42,068 nucleotides of DNA from CAZVBV01 sp964509975 (GCA_964509975.1 CAZDZO010000008.1:1-42068); one strand, 5' to 3'; positions 33,967 to 40,954 are shown, numbered from the stretch's first letter. A program made the numbers and translations. The notes: generated by a model from the sequence alone, not told the origin.

Positions 33967-34061
33967 AATCGTTATTTTTAAAAATTGTCGTTGCTCTCGC
34001 TACTATCATTGGTTTGGTAGTAGCGTGGGCAGCACTTACTCCACAGGGAGCATTTTCGTGA
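33963..34061 (+). CDS. 32-residue single-helix membrane peptide
   Basis: The start overlaps the stop of the DUF4349 gene (ATGA). The product is MKSLFLKI followed by a hydrophobic helix (VVALATIIGLVVAWAAL) and a short TPQGAFS end. It is a typical small membrane peptide translated by coupling to the gene before it. It may assist or regulate the DUF4349 protein, which is inference from position only. Confidence 0.5.
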   Translation: MKSLFLKIVVALATIIGLVVAWAALTPQGAFS

Positions 34062-34081
34062 ATCAGAGATTCACAGTCAAA

Positions 34082-34155
34082 AAGCCTAAGAGTCTAAAAG
34101 TTGAAGAGTATGTTTCTTTTTAACTCTTTATCTCTTTAACTTTTCAACTTTCCCC
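34082..34155. repeat. AAAGTTGAAGAGT / ACTCTTTAACTTT tract
   Basis: The left half is purine-rich (AAGAGTCTAAAAGTTGAAGA) and the right half carries the complement-type words (AACTCTTTATCTCTTTAACT), so the stretch can fold back imperfectly. It belongs with the tracts at 4108-4141, 10742-10786 and 17093-17132. Confidence 0.45.
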
Positions 34156-34186
34156 CATTGCAAAAAAAGATACACTCCTCATTGCT

Positions 34187-34948
34187 ATGATTCCTCAACA
34201 AATAGATAAATGGATTGCGTCGGAAGTATTCCCTCAACGGGTGCTTCTTTCTGGGGGAGCAGAAGCAATGGAAATTGCGCTTGAAACCGCCAGCCAGTTA
34301 CAAGAAGTTTCTCGAGAAAAAATCGAGAAAGGAATTCATCTCGACACAATTGTTTTTCGGGACAAAGGAAAAAGTTTCAAAATAAATTGGTCAGATCGCG
34401 CCAAAAAAGATGATCAAGGGGAATATGAAAATGTACTGGGAATAATTCGTTGGGCGCATCAAAAACCAAATGAAGGAAAATATCGCATCGTTATATTGGA
34501 AAATTTCGAAAGACTCTCGAATGTTGCTCCACATGCTCTTTTGAAACTCATTGAAGAGCCTCCTGCGAATGCTATTTTTCTCTTTACTACAAGAAATCAT
34601 CATCAACTTCTCGATACAATTATCTCTCGTATGACCGTGATTCGACTCCCGAGAGAAGAAAGTGATTTTGAAATATCAGAAGAGATTCAGTCTTTTTTTG
34701 ATAGCAAGAATCTTATTGGAAAGTTTCAAACTATCGAGGCTTTGGATAAAGAATCCAAAGATAATAAAAATAAAAAAATCGATCGTTCTGTATTTTTTGA
34801 ATTTCTAGAAACCTGCATTTTGCACGCTCGATTTTTTGATAAATACCGAAAATTTCTTCCTATTTTATTTGAGACGTATCAAGCCATTTCTCAAAATCAA
34901 AATACACGATTTACGTTAGAACGATTAGCGGTAAAAATTACTCGATAA
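34187..34948 (+). CDS. holB-like: DNA polymerase III delta-prime-like clamp-loader subunit
   Basis: The 253-residue AAA+-like protein resembles delta-prime (HolB), a structural subunit of the clamp loader that opens the sliding clamp. Typical features are the N-terminal RVLLSGG, which is a degenerate P-loop as in delta-prime. The segment YRIVILENFERLSNVAPHAL (sensor and trigger region) and LLKLIEEPPANAIFLFTTRN, the most conserved stretch of this family, follow. The arginine SRMT replaces the usual SRC. Full-length delta-prime is about 330 aa, so the C-terminal collar domain is short here. Confidence 0.85.
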   Translation: MIPQQIDKWIASEVFPQRVLLSGGAEAMEIALETASQLQEVSREKIEKGIHLDTIVFRDKGKSFKINWSDRAKKDDQGEYENVLGIIRWAHQKPNEGKYRIVILENFERLSNVAPHALLKLIEEPPANAIFLFTTRNHHQLLDTIISRMTVIRLPREESDFEISEEIQSFFDSKNLIGKFQTIEALDKESKDNKNKKIDRSVFFEFLETCILHARFFDKYRKFLPILFETYQAISQNQNTRFTLERLAVKITR

Positions 34949-34956
34949 AAGATATT

Positions 34957-34999
34957 CCTCATTCCCGCGAAGGCGGGAACCCAGTCATTAAGAAATTCC
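34957..34999 (+). repeat. CATTCCCG..CGGGAA hairpin repeat, copy 2
   Basis: The stem TTCCCGC/GCGGGAA is flanked by CCTC and CCCAGTCATTAAGAAATTCC. It is an inverted copy of 30196-30238. It sits 9 nt after holB and could also act as a transcription block. Confidence 0.7.
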
Positions 35000-35008
35000 T
35001 TATTCTCT

Positions 35009-35038
35009 AGATCCCCCAGTCAAGCTGGAGGATGAGGG
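35009..35038 (+). repeat. GATCC...GGATGAGG hairpin repeat
   Basis: AGATCCCCCAGTCAAGCTGG...GGATGAGGG folds with CCAG/CTGG plus flanking pairs. The same ends (GATCC and GGATGAGG) bound the hairpins at about 4307-4360 and, more diverged, about 40928-40954, where the stem bases differ but still pair. Confidence 0.55.
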
Positions 35039-35046
35039 AAAAGGAA

Positions 35047-35074
35047 TTGAATATTCCCTTTTTTTTCGTATATT
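35047..35074 (+). promoter_or_regulatory. promoter of the purB-folE operon
   Basis: TTGAAT (35047-35052), a 16-nt spacer that includes an eight-T run, TATATT (35069-35074). The ATG at 35101 follows after a leader of about 20 nt. Confidence 0.65.
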
Positions 35075-35100
35075 AAAAGTGCTCTCATTATTCATCCCAC

Positions 35101-36420
35101 ATGGCACTCTCTCCCCTCGATGACCGGTACAGTGAAAAGGTAAAAGAACTCGAACCGATTTTTTCAGAATTCGGATTGGCTCACGCCAGAACAAAAGTTG
35201 AGATTGAGTGGCTCTACTTTTTGGCAGAAAAAGGAATCGCCCCGAAAGTACCCGCAAAGTTGCGAAAATTGGGAGAAAATTTTGGACCAAAAGAATTTAA
35301 AGTCATTAAAGATATTGAGAAAAAAACAAACCACGATGTAAAAGCCGTGGAAATGTTTTTGCGAAAACATACCGATAAAAAGCACTGGCCGTGGTTGCAT
35401 TTCGCGTGCACATCAGAAGATATCAATAATACCGCTTACGCTCTCATGATGCAGGATGGGCTTACTGTCGTGCTCGATATGTTGGGGGTAATCCTTGATG
35501 ATTTGTATGGCAAAGCGCGTGCATGGAAAGGAACTCCAATGCTCTGCCGAACACACGGACAAACGGCAACTCCATCAACCATGGGAAAAGAAATGAGTGT
35601 ATTTCTCTTTGGACTCACACAGAGTTTTCAAACATTGGCACAGATGCCAGTCTTTGCGAAATTCAACGGAGCCACTGGAACCTACGCCGCTCACGTGGCG
35701 GCGTTCCCGAAAATAGATTGGATTAAGTTCTCTCAAGAATTCGTGGAAGAAAAACTCGGGTGTTCTTGGAATCCCCTCACCACACAGATTGAATCACACG
35801 ATGGACAGGTGGCGTTACTCAATGAACTCACGTTGACCGAAAGTATTCTCATCGATCTCTGTCGAGATATTTGGGGATACGTATCCCTTGGATACTTCGG
35901 ACAAAAGGTTGTGAAGGGAGAGGTCGGATCATCCACGATGCCACACAAAGTAAATCCGATTGATTTTGAAAACGCTGAAGGAAACTTCAAGATGTCTCGA
36001 GGAATAGCGAGAACATTAGCCGATGAACTTCCAATTTCCCGATGGCAGAGAGACCTTACTGACTCGACACTGCAGAGAAATTTTGGACTCGTTTTTGGAC
36101 ATTTCCTCTTGGGATTAAAGTCGTTACACAAAGGACTCGGTAAGTTGGAATTAAAAGAAGGTGTTTTAAAAGCTGATCTAGATGCTTCTCCTGAAGTGCT
36201 GACCGAAGCCGTGCAAACGGTTCTCCGCGCTCATGGCAACGCAGATGCATACGATGAGTTGAAGAAGTTTTCTCGAGGAAAGAAACTCTCACTCGTTGAA
36301 GTGCGAAAATTCATTGATCAAACAAAATTACCGGACAAAGAAAAGAAACGTTTGAAAAAATTAACGCCAGAAACTTACACCGGACTCGCGGAAAAATTGG
36401 TCGATACTTTTTTTGAATAA
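35101..36420 (+). CDS. purB: adenylosuccinate lyase
   Basis: The enzyme cleaves SAICAR to AICAR plus fumarate, and adenylosuccinate to AMP plus fumarate, in purine synthesis. It belongs to the aspartase/fumarase superfamily. The signature loop GSSTMPHKVNPIDFENAEGN (near residue 280) contains the catalytic serine. FACTSEDINNTAYAL and LCRTHGQTATPSTMGKE carry the two conserved histidine regions. The 439-residue length and the PIDFENAEG form place it with the E. coli-type enzymes. It is the first gene of an apparent five-gene operon. Confidence 0.95.
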   Translation: MALSPLDDRYSEKVKELEPIFSEFGLAHARTKVEIEWLYFLAEKGIAPKVPAKLRKLGENFGPKEFKVIKDIEKKTNHDVKAVEMFLRKHTDKKHWPWLHFACTSEDINNTAYALMMQDGLTVVLDMLGVILDDLYGKARAWKGTPMLCRTHGQTATPSTMGKEMSVFLFGLTQSFQTLAQMPVFAKFNGATGTYAAHVAAFPKIDWIKFSQEFVEEKLGCSWNPLTTQIESHDGQVALLNELTLTESILIDLCRDIWGYVSLGYFGQKVVKGEVGSSTMPHKVNPIDFENAEGNFKMSRGIARTLADELPISRWQRDLTDSTLQRNFGLVFGHFLLGLKSLHKGLGKLELKEGVLKADLDASPEVLTEAVQTVLRAHGNADAYDELKKFSRGKKLSLVEVRKFIDQTKLPDKEKKRLKKLTPETYTGLAEKLVDTFFE

Positions 36421-36423
36421 AAG

Positions 36424-36831
36424 ATGTGGATATTTTGGGCCGTTGTTGCCATGTTCGGATCCTCATTGTGGTATTTGGCACCTAAATTTTTCCCGTCTCA
36501 AAACTCCTTTTCTCCACTCGTAATTTCAGGAATCGCTGGAATTGTCATTGGACTTGTCGGATCAAAGATATTTCATAAAACATGGTTCGATCCTTCAGCT
36601 ATACCACTTGGAATCCTTTTAGCATTAACATGGATTGCCACCGTAGGACTTCTTCTTTCTCTCAATGCCGGAGGAAAAGTTGGTCCCATTGCCGTCATTA
36701 TTGAACTCTCTGTTATTCTCGCAACACTCGTTGCCCTTTTCTTTTTCAAAGAACATCTCCACTGGCTGCAAATAGTCGGTATTGTCCTCGCTGCAATCGG
36801 TATCGGGCTCGTTCTCTTTTTTCAAAAATGA
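36424..36831 (+). CDS. single EamA/DMT-type transporter domain protein
   Basis: The 135-residue protein has four to five hydrophobic helices that match one EamA repeat of the drug/metabolite transporter superfamily. The closing helix pair is SVILATLVALFFFKEHLHWL plus IVGIVLAAIGIGLVLFF, with the conserved 'E.....q..G..li..G' pattern. Normal DMT carriers have two such repeats, so this one would work as a dimer. It starts 4 nt after purB and its stop overlaps the transposase start by 4 nt. The substrate is unknown. Confidence 0.85.
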   Translation: MWIFWAVVAMFGSSLWYLAPKFFPSQNSFSPLVISGIAGIVIGLVGSKIFHKTWFDPSAIPLGILLALTWIATVGLLLSLNAGGKVGPIAVIIELSVILATLVALFFFKEHLHWLQIVGIVLAAIGIGLVLFFQK

Positions 36832-37358
36832 AGCAAAAGCGAAGATTATCTTCCCTGCGGTTAAAAGATTTCGATTATTCTGAGGAAGGTATTTATTTTA
36901 TAACGATTTGCACAAAGGATCGAAAGAACTTTTTTGGAAAAATACAAAATGGAAAAATGATGTTGAATGATGTTGGGGAAATTGCAAAAAAATGTTGGAA
37001 AGAAATTCCAAAATATTTTCCTGATACGGTGTTGGGAACGTTTGTGATTATGCCAAATCACGTACACGGATTAATTTATATCAAAGAAAATAACAACTCA
37101 TCTGTAAGGAACGAAAATTTTCGTTCCCTACCACCAGGATGGCATGGTGCAAAATCTCGTTCGTTATCATCCATAATCCGTGGCTTTAAAATTGGGGTTA
37201 CAAAATGGTGTCGACAAAACAATCACGATTATTTTTCTTGGCACAAATCCTTTTACGACCATATCGTCCGCAACGATGAAGAACTTGAAAAAATCCACGA
37301 ATACATCATATTTAATCCTCAGAAATGGGAACTTGATAAATATTTTTCCACAAAATGA
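36828..37358 (+). CDS. REP-associated tyrosine transposase (RAYT, Y1/IS200-like)
   Basis: This 176-residue protein is an HUH single-strand nuclease of the TnpA-REP type. It has the histidine pair PNHVHGLI (His78, His80), the nucleophile tyrosine in SFYDHIVRN (Tyr143), an N-terminal YFITICTKDRKNFFG and a C-terminal EYIIFNPQKWELD. All catalytic residues are intact. RAYTs are usually single-copy, are not flanked by insertion-sequence ends, and mobilise short REP/REPIN palindromes. This one overlaps the EamA gene by 4 nt and folK by 4 nt, so it is embedded in the folate operon as a resident gene. Its variable loop (about residues 92-106) is encoded by a perfect palindrome. Confidence 0.92.
   Translation: MKQKRRLSSLRLKDFDYSEEGIYFITICTKDRKNFFGKIQNGKMMLNDVGEIAKKCWKEIPKYFPDTVLGTFVIMPNHVHGLIYIKENNNSSVRNENFRSLPPGWHGAKSRSLSSIIRGFKIGVTKWCRQNNHDYFSWHKSFYDHIVRNDEELEKIHEYIIFNPQKWELDKYFSTK
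37104..37131. repeat. palindrome inside the RAYT coding sequence
   Basis: GGAACGAAAATTTTCGTTCC (37108-37127) is a perfect 20-nt palindrome, extended to 28 nt with one mismatch. It encodes VRNENFRSLP in the loop between the HUH strand and the tyrosine helix. Confidence 0.85.
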
Positions 37359-37801
37359 TTTTCATCGGACTCGGTTCCTCTATCGGAAATGCAGAAAAAA
37401 TATTTCACAGTGCTGAACAAGCATTAGAATCACTGAATATTCATGTCATAAATAAATCAAATATTTTAAAAAACCCTCCCTATGGTGGTGTCGCTGAAAA
37501 TGAATTCTCAAATGCCGTCTGGCAAATAGAAACTGATCGCACTTCCAAGGAACTTCTCAAAACGCTTCAACAAGTCGAATCTGAACACGAACGAATCCGA
37601 GAAAAACGCTGGTCTGATAGAACGCTCGATCTCGATATTTTGATATTCCATGATGAAGTTTTAAAAACGAAAGACCTCACCATTCCCCATCCCGGCATTG
37701 CTAATAGAAGGTTTGTCCTTGAACCGCTCAGTGAACTCGTTGACGAAAATTTTGAAATCCCTACATTAGGCGCACTAGGAAACTTATTCGATCACGAATG
37801 A
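37355..37801 (+). CDS. folK: 2-amino-4-hydroxy-6-hydroxymethyldihydropteridine pyrophosphokinase
   Basis: The enzyme transfers pyrophosphate from ATP to 6-hydroxymethyl-7,8-dihydropterin in folate synthesis. The 148-residue protein shows the HPPK signatures: IGLGSSIGNAEKIFHSA at the N-terminus, NPPYGGVAENEFSNAVWQIE, and the catalytic segment KRWSDRTLDLDILIFHDE with the metal-binding aspartates. It ends with LTIPHPGIANRRFVLEPL. It overlaps the RAYT gene before it and folE after it by 4 nt each, so translation of all three is coupled. Confidence 0.95.
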   Translation: MIFIGLGSSIGNAEKIFHSAEQALESLNIHVINKSNILKNPPYGGVAENEFSNAVWQIETDRTSKELLKTLQQVESEHERIREKRWSDRTLDLDILIFHDEVLKTKDLTIPHPGIANRRFVLEPLSELVDENFEIPTLGALGNLFDHE

Positions 37802-38346
37802 AAACTGAAGATGCCATTGTAGAAATCTTGAAAAATATTGGAGAAGATCCCAATCGGGCTGACTTGGTGGAAACGCCAAAACGAATTGCGAAAAGTCACG
37901 ATGAGATTTTTTCTGGATACAAAACAGATCCCAAAAAAGCTATTAAAAAGTTTGATGCGAATGGATACGAGGAGATGATTTTGGTGAAAGACATTGAATA
38001 TTTTTCGATGTGCGAACATCACATGATTCCCTTTTTTGGAAAAGCACATGTCGCCTACATTCCTGACAAACACATTACTGGGCTTTCAAAGATTCCTCGC
38101 ATCGTTGATATTTTTGCACACCGATTACAAAATCAAGAACGCCTCACAATGGACGTTGCGAATACGCTTTTTGAAGAACTGAGTCCAAAAGGAGTTGCCG
38201 TTCAAATCTCTGGAAAACATCTCTGCATGTGCGGACGAGGAGCAAAAAAAGCCGATGCTCAAACCATCACCACGTGTTTCCGAGGCGAGTTCAAGACTGA
38301 TTCAAGTTTGAAGTCTGACTTCTTTAATCAAATTAAAACAGGGTAA
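37798..38346 (+). CDS. folE: GTP cyclohydrolase I
   Basis: The enzyme converts GTP to 7,8-dihydroneopterin triphosphate, the first step of folate synthesis. Over 182 residues the family motifs are clear: MCEHHMIPFFGKAHVAYIPD with the zinc ligands Cys72 and His75, GLSKIPRIVDIFAHRLQNQE, and HLCMCGRGA with the third zinc cysteine (Cys143). The N-terminal helix is short, as in many bacterial enzymes. It is the last gene of the unit; folP and folB are not nearby. Confidence 0.95.
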   Translation: MKTEDAIVEILKNIGEDPNRADLVETPKRIAKSHDEIFSGYKTDPKKAIKKFDANGYEEMILVKDIEYFSMCEHHMIPFFGKAHVAYIPDKHITGLSKIPRIVDIFAHRLQNQERLTMDVANTLFEELSPKGVAVQISGKHLCMCGRGAKKADAQTITTCFRGEFKTDSSLKSDFFNQIKTG

Positions 38347-38382
38347 AAAAATAGTGCTTGATCTCAAAAGAAACCAAGCACT
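38345..38382 (-). terminator. intrinsic terminator of the 38394-38609 gene
   Basis: The perfect 8-bp stem AGTGCTTG/CAAGCACT is followed by ATTTTTT on the minus strand, 11 nt after the stop codon. It may also stop transcripts from folE, although the plus-strand side lacks a T-run. Confidence 0.85.
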
Positions 38383-38393
38383 GTTCATTAGAA

Positions 38394-38609
38394 TTAAGCA
38401 TAATTACTTTTTCGACATGTCTGAAAAAATCCTTTAATGCTTCCGAAAACGAACCAGAGCCCGTGGGGAACAAGTAACATAATCGCTCCGTTTTGAGGCA
38501 GGGTTCCTTCTACAATAAACTTCATCAGTAAAAAAAGGATTACTGATCCAAACAGGAGAGCGAAGCTCAGCGAAGATCTTTCAAAAATTTTCAATTCTCT
38601 TGTGTTCAT
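38394..38609 (-). CDS. small two-helix membrane protein
   Basis: The 71-residue protein has hydrophobic segments at about residues 14-33 and 41-58 and a short basic, cysteine-containing end (QTCRKSNYA). I do not recognise the family. The gene has its own terminator, and a leader with a 14-bp inverted repeat precedes it, which supports expression. It resembles the 70-residue protein at 6655-6867 in size and layout only. Confidence 0.68.
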   Translation of the reverse strand: MNTRELKIFERSSLSFALLFGSVILFLLMKFIVEGTLPQNGAIMLLVPHGLWFVFGSIKGFFQTCRKSNYA

Positions 38610-38636
38610 CTTACCGATTTTTAATTAAACAAAATT

Positions 38637-38686
38637 TTTCTCAATACGACACTCCTCACAAACATGAAGAAAGTCGTACTGAGAAA
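38637..38686 (-). promoter_or_regulatory. leader inverted repeat of the 71-aa membrane protein
   Basis: TTTCTCAATACGAC (38637-38650) pairs with GTCGTACTGAGAAA (38673-38686) over 14 bp with one G-U type position and a 22-nt loop. It lies about 30 nt upstream of the ATG. This could be a regulatory hairpin or a protein-binding site. Confidence 0.45.
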
Positions 38687-38809
38687 CCATCGAGTACAAA
38701 AAGAGCAAAATCCTAATGCGTCTTCATGAGTGCATATTGCCAAATGAAGAACTATTATTTTGTAGCACTGTAATTATAATTTGTCAATTCCATAAAAAGT
38801 CATTCAAAC

Positions 38810-38964
38810 TTTGTCATCCCGACCGTAGTGGAGGGATCCCTTAGTTTGCAAGCATGTTAATAAATATCCTTCACAGATGATTTATATTTTTTGTCATTCT
38901 TTAATATAAACAGGAGTGTCTGAAGGGATTCCTCTGTTCCGCTACGCTCCAATCGGAATGACAA
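38810..38964 (-). repeat. REPIN-like dispersed repeat, inverted copy
   Basis: Read on the minus strand, it starts at the TTGTCATTCCGATTGGAGC end and shares the ACACTCCTGTTTAT core and the CTAAGGGATCC end with 16880-17047 and 32723-32900. The far end reads TTTGTCATCCCGACCG instead of the longer GAGCCTGTCC form. It occupies the gene-free stretch before cysS. Confidence 0.78.
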
Positions 38965-39033
38965 TAATATGAGAGCATTCGGGAAAAGCAATTCCAGTTG
39001 CCCATCCCTCTCATCCCCAGTATTATCCGCTTG

Positions 39034-40431
39034 ATGGCGGATATTTTTTTACACAATACGTTAACTGGTCAGAAGGAAGAATTTAAACCGATCCAAGACG
39101 GAAAGGTGACGATTTATTCTTGTGGACCGACAGTGTATGACTACGCGCACATTGGAAACTTCCGGTCTTTCCTCTTTTCTGATTTGCTGACACGAACGTT
39201 GCAATACGCTGGATACGACGTCACGAAGGTAATGAACATCACTGATGTCGGACATCTTACCAACGATGATTCTGTTGATAATCAAGGAGAAGATAAGATT
39301 GCGAAGAAAGCGAAGGCTGAAAAAATTGATCCATTTGAAATTGCGAGAAAATACGAAGAGGCATTTTTGGAAGATGCAGAGGTGTTACGAATGCAACCAG
39401 CCGATAGTTATCCACGCGCCACCGATCATATTCAGGAGCAAATTGAACTCGCGCAAAAGTTAATCGATGAAGGATACGGATACGTATCCGGAGGATCTGT
39501 GTATTTTCGCACCGCTAAATTTGAGAAATACGGACAACTGTCCAAGAATAAATTAGAAGATTTGAAAGCGGGCGCGCGAATCGAAGTAAACAGTGAAAAA
39601 GAAGATCCGCTTGATTTTGCACTCTGGAAAAAGGCGGATAAAAATCACCTCATGCAATGGGATAGTCCTTGGGGAAAGGGTTTCCCCGGCTGGCACATTG
39701 AGTGTTCTGCGATGAGTCGGAAGATTTTTGGAGACCACTTCGATATTCACACGGGAGGAGAAGATAATATTTTTCCACATCATGAATGTGAAATCGCACA
39801 GAATGAATGTTCCAATGGGGGCAAAAAATCAGTGAATTATTGGCTTCATGTGAAACACCTTCTTGTCGATGGGAAGAAGATGTCCAAATCCGCAGGAAAT
39901 TTTTATACAATTCGAGATTTGCTGAAGAAAGGATGGAAAGGGGAAGAAATCAGATTTACACTACTCAAATCACATTACAAAACAGAGTTTAGTTTTTCAG
40001 AAGATCGACTTGAAGAATCTCGTAAAAACATTCAAAAAATCAGAGAGGCGTATGACGCATCTGCTGAATCAATACAGTCAATCTACGGAGTCGTGTACGA
40101 TAAATCACTCGAATATAAACAAGCACTCTTTGACGACCTTAATGTTCCGAGTGCCTTGGCTTTTGTGTATGAGATTATTGAAATCGGGTCCGAATCCGAA
40201 GTTCGATATTTTTTGGAAAACGATTTCGAACCTATTTTTGCGGTAGGACTGGAACAAGAAAAACTTTCCGAAGACAAAACAACTGAAATTGAAGCCCTTA
40301 TTCAGGTACGACAAACTGCCCGTGAAGCAAAAGACTGGGTAAAAACAGACCAGATTCGTGATGAACTGCTAGAAAAATTTAACGTTGAAGTACGAGACGG
40401 TCCCGATGGACAGTCGTGGCATGTGAAATAA
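39034..40431 (+). CDS. cysS: cysteinyl-tRNA synthetase
   Basis: This class I aminoacyl-tRNA synthetase attaches cysteine to tRNA-Cys. The 465-residue product shows the zinc-binding Cys30 in YSCGPTVYDYAHIGNFRS, which also holds the HIGH-type motif (HIGN). WHIECSAMSRKIFG supplies the second zinc-ligand region, followed by HTGGEDNIFPHHECEIAQ and the KKMSKSAGN loop. The length fits bacterial CysRS. I start at the ATG at 39034 (MADIFLHNTLTG); a TTG 36 nt upstream is in frame but adds a non-conserved, repeat-proximal extension. Confidence 0.96.
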   Translation: MADIFLHNTLTGQKEEFKPIQDGKVTIYSCGPTVYDYAHIGNFRSFLFSDLLTRTLQYAGYDVTKVMNITDVGHLTNDDSVDNQGEDKIAKKAKAEKIDPFEIARKYEEAFLEDAEVLRMQPADSYPRATDHIQEQIELAQKLIDEGYGYVSGGSVYFRTAKFEKYGQLSKNKLEDLKAGARIEVNSEKEDPLDFALWKKADKNHLMQWDSPWGKGFPGWHIECSAMSRKIFGDHFDIHTGGEDNIFPHHECEIAQNECSNGGKKSVNYWLHVKHLLVDGKKMSKSAGNFYTIRDLLKKGWKGEEIRFTLLKSHYKTEFSFSEDRLEESRKNIQKIREAYDASAESIQSIYGVVYDKSLEYKQALFDDLNVPSALAFVYEIIEIGSESEVRYFLENDFEPIFAVGLEQEKLSEDKTTEIEALIQVRQTAREAKDWVKTDQIRDELLEKFNVEVRDGPDGQSWHVK

Positions 40432-40462
40432 AAAAAGGATCCCAGTGCAAGCACTGAGATCC
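40428..40462 (-). terminator. intrinsic terminator downstream of the two tRNA genes
   Basis: The long stem GGATC-CAGTGC / GCACTG-GATCC (one bulged base on each side, AA loop) is followed on the minus strand by a T-run. It overlaps the stop region of cysS. The 70 nt between it and the tRNAs contain a second small GAGAAG/CTTCTC stem and no gene. Confidence 0.8.
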
Positions 40463-40534
40463 TGACCGCACCACTCCAGGCCTAATAATTAGAAGAGAAG
40501 AAAGCTTCTCCGACCCTTTTTGTGAGTGGATTTG

Positions 40535-40608
40535 AGCGGAACACCGGACTCGAACCGGCGACATCCACCTTACCAAGGTGGTGCTCTAACCAACTGAGCT
40601 ACTTCCGC
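40535..40608 (-). tRNA. tRNA-Thr (anticodon GGT)
   Basis: The minus strand folds as a cloverleaf: acceptor GCGGAAG/GTTCCGC (one G-G mismatch), D-arm GCTCAGTTGGTTAGAGC, anticodon stem CCACC/GGTGG around TTGGTAA (anticodon GGT), and T-arm GCCGG-TTCGAGT-CCGGT. The CCA end is not encoded. It lies 5 nt after the tRNA-Pro gene, so the pair is co-transcribed. Confidence 0.93.
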
Positions 40609-40613
40609 AATTG

Positions 40614-40688
40614 TCGGGCGGACGGGATTCGAACCCGTGACCTTCTGCTCCCAAAGCAGATGCGCTAGCCAGACTGCGCCACCTCCCG
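40614..40688 (-). tRNA. tRNA-Pro (anticodon TGG)
   Basis: Minus-strand cloverleaf: acceptor CGGGAGG/CCGCCCG (one mismatch), D-arm GCGCAGTCTGGCTAGCGC, anticodon stem TCTGC/GCAGA around TTTGGGA (anticodon TGG), T-arm with GGTTCGAATCC. The first base is C and the discriminator A, typical of bacterial tRNA-Pro. CCA is not encoded. Confidence 0.94.
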
Positions 40689-40743
40689 ATTGTCCTGAAA
40701 CAAAGATTGTGAAACACAACTTTGCAACGAAAAGAACTCATCT

Positions 40744-40771
40744 TTTTTATCCCTTTTCTATTTTTTGTCAA
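40744..40771 (-). promoter_or_regulatory. promoter of the tRNA pair
   Basis: Minus strand: TTGACA (40771-40766), a 16-nt spacer, TAAAAA (40749-40744). The tRNA-Pro 5' end is about 50 nt downstream. The same TTGACA-N16/17-TAAAAA form precedes the genes starting at 14545 and 20845. Confidence 0.6.
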
Positions 40772-40785
40772 TAAAGTTTCTCTCT

Positions 40786-40954
40786 TTTTGTCATTCTGGA
40801 ATCCCGAAGGGATATCCGGGACCTAGCTGTGATAAAGAAATCCCCCAATCCCCTTTAACAAGGGGGCCTTAAAAAATCTCCCCTGTTAAGCATGTCCTCA
40901 ACTTGATTGGGGGATCCATATTTCCTAGATTCTCTTATCAAGGAAGAGAATGAG
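40786..40954. repeat. composite of degenerate intergenic repeats
   Basis: It begins with a truncated TTTGTCATTCTGGAATCCCG terminus of the REPIN-like family. Next is an inverted pair (AATCCCCCAATCCCCT ... TGATTGGGGGATCC), then a hairpin AGATTCTCTT / AAGAGAATGAGG of the GATCC...GGATGAGG type. It accounts for most of the gap 40772-41032; the rest is AT-rich with an inverted TTGAACA/TGTTCAA pair (40970-40990). Confidence 0.55.

Noticed and set aside
37104..37131. Restriction-enzyme or regulator binding site as the reason for the RAYT palindrome
   Set aside because: It lies mid-gene with no nearby promoter, so an operator role is unlikely; reported instead as a repeat.
36828..37358. Complete IS200/IS605 insertion sequence
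   Set aside because: There are no flanking left/right end hairpins and no TnpB, and the gene overlaps its neighbours on both sides.
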